Positions 60,546 through 64,000 of a stretch of 64,000 nt of DNA are shown one piece after another. Positions within the stretch are counted from its first letter, which is position 1. Each line of letters starts with the position of its first letter. Origin of the DNA: CALMFG01 sp963666035 (GTDB lineage: Bacteria > Bacillota > Clostridia > Christensenellales > CALMFG01); contig CAXXJI010000016.1 in assembly GCA_963666035.2 (NCBI GenBank), positions 138,419 through 202,418 of the forward strand, read 5' to 3'. Both the position numbers and the translations under genes were made by a program. The notes beneath the pieces are model-generated. The model had not been told where the DNA came from. It did no database searches and saw only the letters and a program-made list of their open reading frames with translations.

Positions 60546-61637
60546 ATGGATGACATCGCGCGCTATTGGTTATGGCTGGCCTCTTTAGAGAAAATCAGTG
60601 CCAAGGATTTCTATGATATTTTAGCCAAATTTGAAGATATACAAAACGTCTGGGATTCGGTGAAACTGAATACCAAAGCGTTTGATTTTTTAGATGAAAC
60701 CAAAAAAGCTTGTATCTATCAAAACCATACTGAAGCATACATCGATAGCCTGATTGAACAATGCAGAAAAGCAAACGTGAAGCCGGTTTTGCGATTGGAT
60801 AACGATTATCCCGCTCTGTTGTCAGAGATACCCGCACCGCCTCCGGTTTTGTTTATTAAAGGCAGTTTGAAGGGGTATCATAAAAAAGCGGTGGCGATCG
60901 TCGGAACAAGGCGATGCAGCCGAAAAGGTGCCGAGTTTGTGGAAGGTTTGGCCGAGGATCTGGGGCGCTCAGGCGTGATTGTGGTATCGGGACTGGCTCG
61001 GGGGATTGATACCGCGGCGCATACGGGTGCGGTGAAAAGCGGAGGTACTACGTTTGCGGTTCTGGGTTGCGGCACGGATGTGGTCTACCCCAAGGAAAAC
61101 CAAAAGCTGTATGACGCTATTTGCGAGAATGGCGCGGCGATCTCGGAATATCTGCCCGGAACGCCGCCGATTCCGTGGAACTTCCCTTTGCGTAACCGGA
61201 TTATTTCCGGTATGTCCTTTGCGACGGTCATTGCGGAATCGCAATTTAAGGGGGGCGCGAATATCACCATGAAATACGCGACTGACCAGGGACGAGATGT
61301 GCTGGCGGTACCGGGACACCCGTATGATAAGCAAAGTGAGCTCCCGAATTTTATCATCAAAAGCTGCGGGGTGATGGTGCGAAACGCAGATGATATATTG
61401 TCGGAATACGGTTGGGGGAAAACCCGAACAAAGCGTAAACGCGACGTTAAATTGAATATTCAACTTGATTTTTTTGAACAACAAATATATAATTTGCTCT
61501 TGCAAGGCGATTTAAGCATTGAAGAAATTGAAAACCGAAGTGAAATTGAGCCGCAAGCACTGTACGCCAGCCTGACCATGATGGAGATGAAAGGCGTGAT
61601 ATCACGGCTTCCCGGCAACGTTTTCGGCATAAAATAG
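60546..61637 (+). CDS. dprA: DNA-processing protein DprA
   Basis: DprA binds incoming single-stranded DNA and loads RecA during transformation; it occurs widely even in species not known to be competent. The 363-residue protein has an N-terminal SAM-like part, the Rossmann core with AIVGTRRCSRKGAEF near residue 118, VVSGLARGIDTAAHTGA and FPLRNRIISGMS, and a C-terminal winged helix (about 300-363). ATG 60546 lies 6 bp after yifB. topA follows 22 bp after its stop. Confidence 0.95.
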   Translation: MDDIARYWLWLASLEKISAKDFYDILAKFEDIQNVWDSVKLNTKAFDFLDETKKACIYQNHTEAYIDSLIEQCRKANVKPVLRLDNDYPALLSEIPAPPPVLFIKGSLKGYHKKAVAIVGTRRCSRKGAEFVEGLAEDLGRSGVIVVSGLARGIDTAAHTGAVKSGGTTFAVLGCGTDVVYPKENQKLYDAICENGAAISEYLPGTPPIPWNFPLRNRIISGMSFATVIAESQFKGGANITMKYATDQGRDVLAVPGHPYDKQSELPNFIIKSCGVMVRNADDILSEYGWGKTRTKRKRDVKLNIQLDFFEQQIYNLLLQGDLSIEEIENRSEIEPQALYASLTMMEMKGVISRLPGNVFGIK

Positions 61638-61659
61638 TACCACTGAAAGGTAAAGGGAT

Positions 61660-63777
61660 ATGGCAGCAAGCCAAGCAAAAACAAACAATGATAAAACTTT
61701 GGTGATCGTAGAATCACCCGCCAAGGCCAAGACAATCTCCAAATTTTTGGGGAGCAAATATTTCGTTAAGGCCAGCAACGGGCATATTCGCGATCTGCCA
61801 AAATCTAAGATCGGTATCGATATTGAGGACAATTTCGAACCGCAATATATCAACATCCGCGGCAAAGGAGATTTAATCAAGGGACTAAAATCAGAAGCCG
61901 CGAAAGCCAAGCACATCTTTCTGGCAACAGACCCAGACCGTGAAGGCGAAGCGATCAGCTGGCATATCGCCAATATTTTAGGCATCGATGAAAGCGATAC
62001 CTGCCGCATTGAGTTTAATGAGATCACCAAAACCGCCGTTAAGAATGCGGTGGAGCACCCGAGAAAAATAGATATGGATTTGGTCAATGCCCAGCAGGCC
62101 AGACGGCTTTTGGATCGGCTGGTGGGTTATAAGATCAGCCCTATTTTGTGGTACAAAGTCAAGCGCGGGCTGTCGGCCGGACGTGTGCAGTCGGTGGCGG
62201 TGCGTATTATCGTTGATCGCGAAGAAGAAATCAACGGATTTGTACCGCAGGAATACTGGACCATTACTGTGCTGCTTAAAACCGAAAGCGGCCAGATATT
62301 TGAAGCCAAGTTTTTTGGAAAAGACGGCAAAAAGCTGGACTTGGATGATGAAACAGCGGCGATGAAAGTGGCGGAAGCGATTAAAGCTCAGCCGTTTGTC
62401 ATCAAAGACTTAAAGCAGAGTGTAAGAAAAAGACGCCCGTCCGCGCCGTTTAGCACATCCACCCTGCAACAGGACGCCGCGCGTAAGCTGTATTTTTCCA
62501 CACGCAAAACCATGATGATCGCTCAACAGCTCTATGAAGGTTTTGAGATCAAGGGTTACGGTCTGACCGGTCTTGTCACCTATATCAGAACCGATACCAC
62601 ACGTGTTTCGGAAGAAGCGCTGACGGCGGTGCGCGAGAACATTAAAGTAAACTACGGGGATGAGTATCTCCCCGAAAAACCCAATGTATATAAGAAGAAA
62701 GCAGGAGCGCAGGATGCGCATGAAGCGATCCGGCCGTCCTATCTGGAGCTGACGCCTGAACGCGTTAAACCCGAATTGACCAGTGACCAGTATAAACTCT
62801 ATACACTCATCTATAATCGGTTTGTGGCGTCCCAGATGACGCCGGCTGAGTTTGACTCGGTGTCGGTAGAGCTGGAATCGGCGGGATACCTGTTTAAGGC
62901 CAGCGGTCAGCGCTTACGCTTTAAAGGTTTTCTGGCGGTTTACAAAAATTATACCGACGAGGAAGCCGAAGATAAAAACAATATGCTGCCCAAGCTTTCA
63001 GTTGGAGAACGGTGCGAAGCTGAATCGATCGACCCCAAGCAGAATTTCACCCAGCCGCCGCCGCGCTATAACGAAGCGTCATTGGTGCGTGCGCTGGAGG
63101 AAAAGGGAATCGGCCGGCCGTCCACCTATTCGCCGATTATTTCAACGATCATCGACCGTAAATATATCGTGCGTGAAGACCGGGTGCTGAAACCCACATT
63201 CTTAGGCGAAGTGGTGACCAAACTGCTGAAAGACCACTTTAACGAAATCGTGGATGTTGAATTTACCGCAGGCATGGAAAATGATCTTGACGGGGTTGAG
63301 AGTGGGAGCACCGATTGGAAAGACCTGCTTTCCAACTTTTATGGACCGTTTGAAAAACTGCTGGAGAATGCCGATAAGATTGAACGCGTTCAGTTGCCCG
63401 TGATTGAAACTAATGAAATTTGCGATAAGTGCGGTGCGAAGATGGTGATTAAAGAAGGACGGTTCGGTGAATTTTTGGCTTGCCCGAATTATCCTGAATG
63501 TAAAAACACCAAAAAAATCGTGAAATATGTGGATGCACCCTGCCCGAAATGCGGCAAACGCGTGGTGGAAAAGAAATCCAACAAAACCAAGAAGATTTTT
63601 TACGGTTGCGAAGGTTTCCCGGAATGTGATTTTGTATCCTGGGATATGCCGCTGAAAGAGACATGCGAGACTTGCGGCTCTCATATGGTGCTCAAAAAAC
63701 GGGCGAAGGGCGATGACATCAAAAAATGCGCTAACCCGGAATGCCCGACCAACGCAAAACAAAAAAAAGATGAATAG
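61660..63777 (+). CDS. topA: DNA topoisomerase I
   Basis: TopA relaxes negative supercoils. The 705-residue protein has the Toprim domain (VIVESPAKAKTISKFLG near 12 and DPDREGEAISWH near 90), the catalytic tyrosine at Y308 in VTYIRTDTTRVS, and three C-terminal C4 zinc-ribbon units starting CDKCGAKM, CPKCGKRV and CETCGSHM (about 588-700). ATG 61660 is preceded by AAAGG. The trmFO start overlaps its stop by 8 bp. Confidence 0.97.
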   Translation: MAASQAKTNNDKTLVIVESPAKAKTISKFLGSKYFVKASNGHIRDLPKSKIGIDIEDNFEPQYINIRGKGDLIKGLKSEAAKAKHIFLATDPDREGEAISWHIANILGIDESDTCRIEFNEITKTAVKNAVEHPRKIDMDLVNAQQARRLLDRLVGYKISPILWYKVKRGLSAGRVQSVAVRIIVDREEEINGFVPQEYWTITVLLKTESGQIFEAKFFGKDGKKLDLDDETAAMKVAEAIKAQPFVIKDLKQSVRKRRPSAPFSTSTLQQDAARKLYFSTRKTMMIAQQLYEGFEIKGYGLTGLVTYIRTDTTRVSEEALTAVRENIKVNYGDEYLPEKPNVYKKKAGAQDAHEAIRPSYLELTPERVKPELTSDQYKLYTLIYNRFVASQMTPAEFDSVSVELESAGYLFKASGQRLRFKGFLAVYKNYTDEEAEDKNNMLPKLSVGERCEAESIDPKQNFTQPPPRYNEASLVRALEEKGIGRPSTYSPIISTIIDRKYIVREDRVLKPTFLGEVVTKLLKDHFNEIVDVEFTAGMENDLDGVESGSTDWKDLLSNFYGPFEKLLENADKIERVQLPVIETNEICDKCGAKMVIKEGRFGEFLACPNYPECKNTKKIVKYVDAPCPKCGKRVVEKKSNKTKKIFYGCEGFPECDFVSWDMPLKETCETCGSHMVLKKRAKGDDIKKCANPECPTNAKQKKDE

Positions 63778-64000
63778 AGTGACGGTTATCGGAGCGGGGC
63801 TGGCTGGATGCGAAGCCGCGTATCAGCTGGCTAACCGTGGCATTGCGGTGACACTTTATGAGATGAAACCGCAAAAGAAAAGTCCAGCACACAGTATGGA
63901 CGGGTTTGCCGAGCTGGTCTGCTCCAATTCATTACGTGCCAATAACATAGAAAACGCAGTTGGTCTGTTAAAAGAAGAACTGCGTCTTTTAGATTCGCTT
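63770..64000 (+). CDS. trmFO: Methylenetetrahydrofolate--tRNA-(uracil-5-)-methyltransferase TrmFO, N-terminal part
   Basis: TrmFO makes m5U54 (ribothymidine) in tRNA using methylene-tetrahydrofolate and FAD. The first 77 residues are visible before the right edge. The dinucleotide-binding motif is VTVIGAGLAGCEAAYQLA, and the HSMDGFAELVCSNSLRAN stretch is diagnostic for TrmFO. ATG 63770 overlaps topA by 8 bp; the topA-trmFO order is conserved in Bacillota. It uses the folate pool made by the folD and glyA products. Confidence 0.93.
   Translation, partial: MNRVTVIGAGLAGCEAAYQLANRGIAVTLYEMKPQKKSPAHSMDGFAELVCSNSLRANNIENAVGLLKEELRLLDSL

Noticed and set aside
1..64000. Search for tRNA, rRNA, CRISPR, IS, prophage, toxin-antitoxin or defence genes
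   Set aside because: All gaps are under 300 bp and none holds a cloverleaf, direct repeat array, transposase or recombinase; the window is a core-gene region.

Overview
This 64-kb window is almost entirely chromosomal housekeeping DNA from a Gram-positive anaerobe-like bacterium, most likely a member of Bacillota/Clostridia. The evidence is gene content and order: RNase J with YlbF, RNase Y, YlxR/YlxQ between nusA and infB, Asp23/AmaP, IreB, YlxM-Ffh, TmcAL, RbgA, TrmFO and a Pta-AckA pair, combined with low-to-mid GC by eye. A finer placement (for example near Christensenellales) is only a guess. About 73 genes are visible. All but two (bioY at the left edge and tmcAL near 30 kb) lie on the + strand, in tight and often overlapping operons. 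No stretch of 300 bases lacks a gene, and I see no tRNA, rRNA, IS element, prophage or CRISPR array. Roughly a quarter of the genes appear to start at TTG.

Layout. 0-0.5 kb: bioY (partial, minus) with a BirA-type operator. 0.5-2.3 kb: a DUF2156 protein and an Eis-like acetyltransferase. 2.5-7.9 kb: RNase J (frame broken), YlbF, MltG, a U32 tRNA-hydroxylation-type protein and an EamA transporter. 8-16.7 kb: the translation operon rimP-nusA-ylxR-ylxQ-infB-rbfA-nrnA-truB-ribF plus a nitroreductase. 16.7-21.7 kb: asp23-amaP-DUF2273-nusB-folD-xseAB-ispA. 21.8-28.3 kb: RNase Y, then a less familiar group (methyltransferase, TPR protein, unknown acidic protein, HD hydrolase, THUMP RNA methyltransferase). 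28.4-29.7 kb: infC-rpmI-rplT behind an L20-type leader, with infC apparently starting at ATC. 29.8-36.4 kb: tmcAL, pta-ackA, yceD-rpmF, plsX-acpP, rnc. 36.4-45 kb: glyA, then the cell-shape and division set mreC-mreD-mrdA-minC-minD-minE-rodA. 45-49.2 kb: iscR-iscS-iscU, ireB, a ferredoxin-fused aldo/keto reductase, ruvX and DUF1292. 49.3-64 kb: ylxM-ffh-rpsP-khpA-rimM-trmD-rplS-rbgA-rnhB-yraN, a giant double GT-C glycosyltransferase, yifB-dprA-topA and the start of trmFO.

Together the genes cover translation initiation and ribosome assembly, tRNA modification, RNA decay (RNases J, Y, III, HII, NrnA), protein targeting, fatty-acid and isoprenoid supply, acetate metabolism, peptidoglycan elongation with septum placement, and Fe-S cluster assembly.

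The most notable points are: (i) four single-base indels within 71 bp of ffh and one in RNase J, both in genes that should be indispensable, so sequence error is the likely cause; (ii) the 1292-residue protein joining two different GT-C glycosyltransferase modules and two sugar-binding-like domains; (iii) promoters nested inside terminator hairpins before rodA and ylxM; (iv) the BirA operator and the ATC-started infC. I did not find a convincing new defence, mobile or biosynthetic system. The best candidates for unfamiliar biology are the TPR/unknown/HD cluster and the fused glycosyltransferase.
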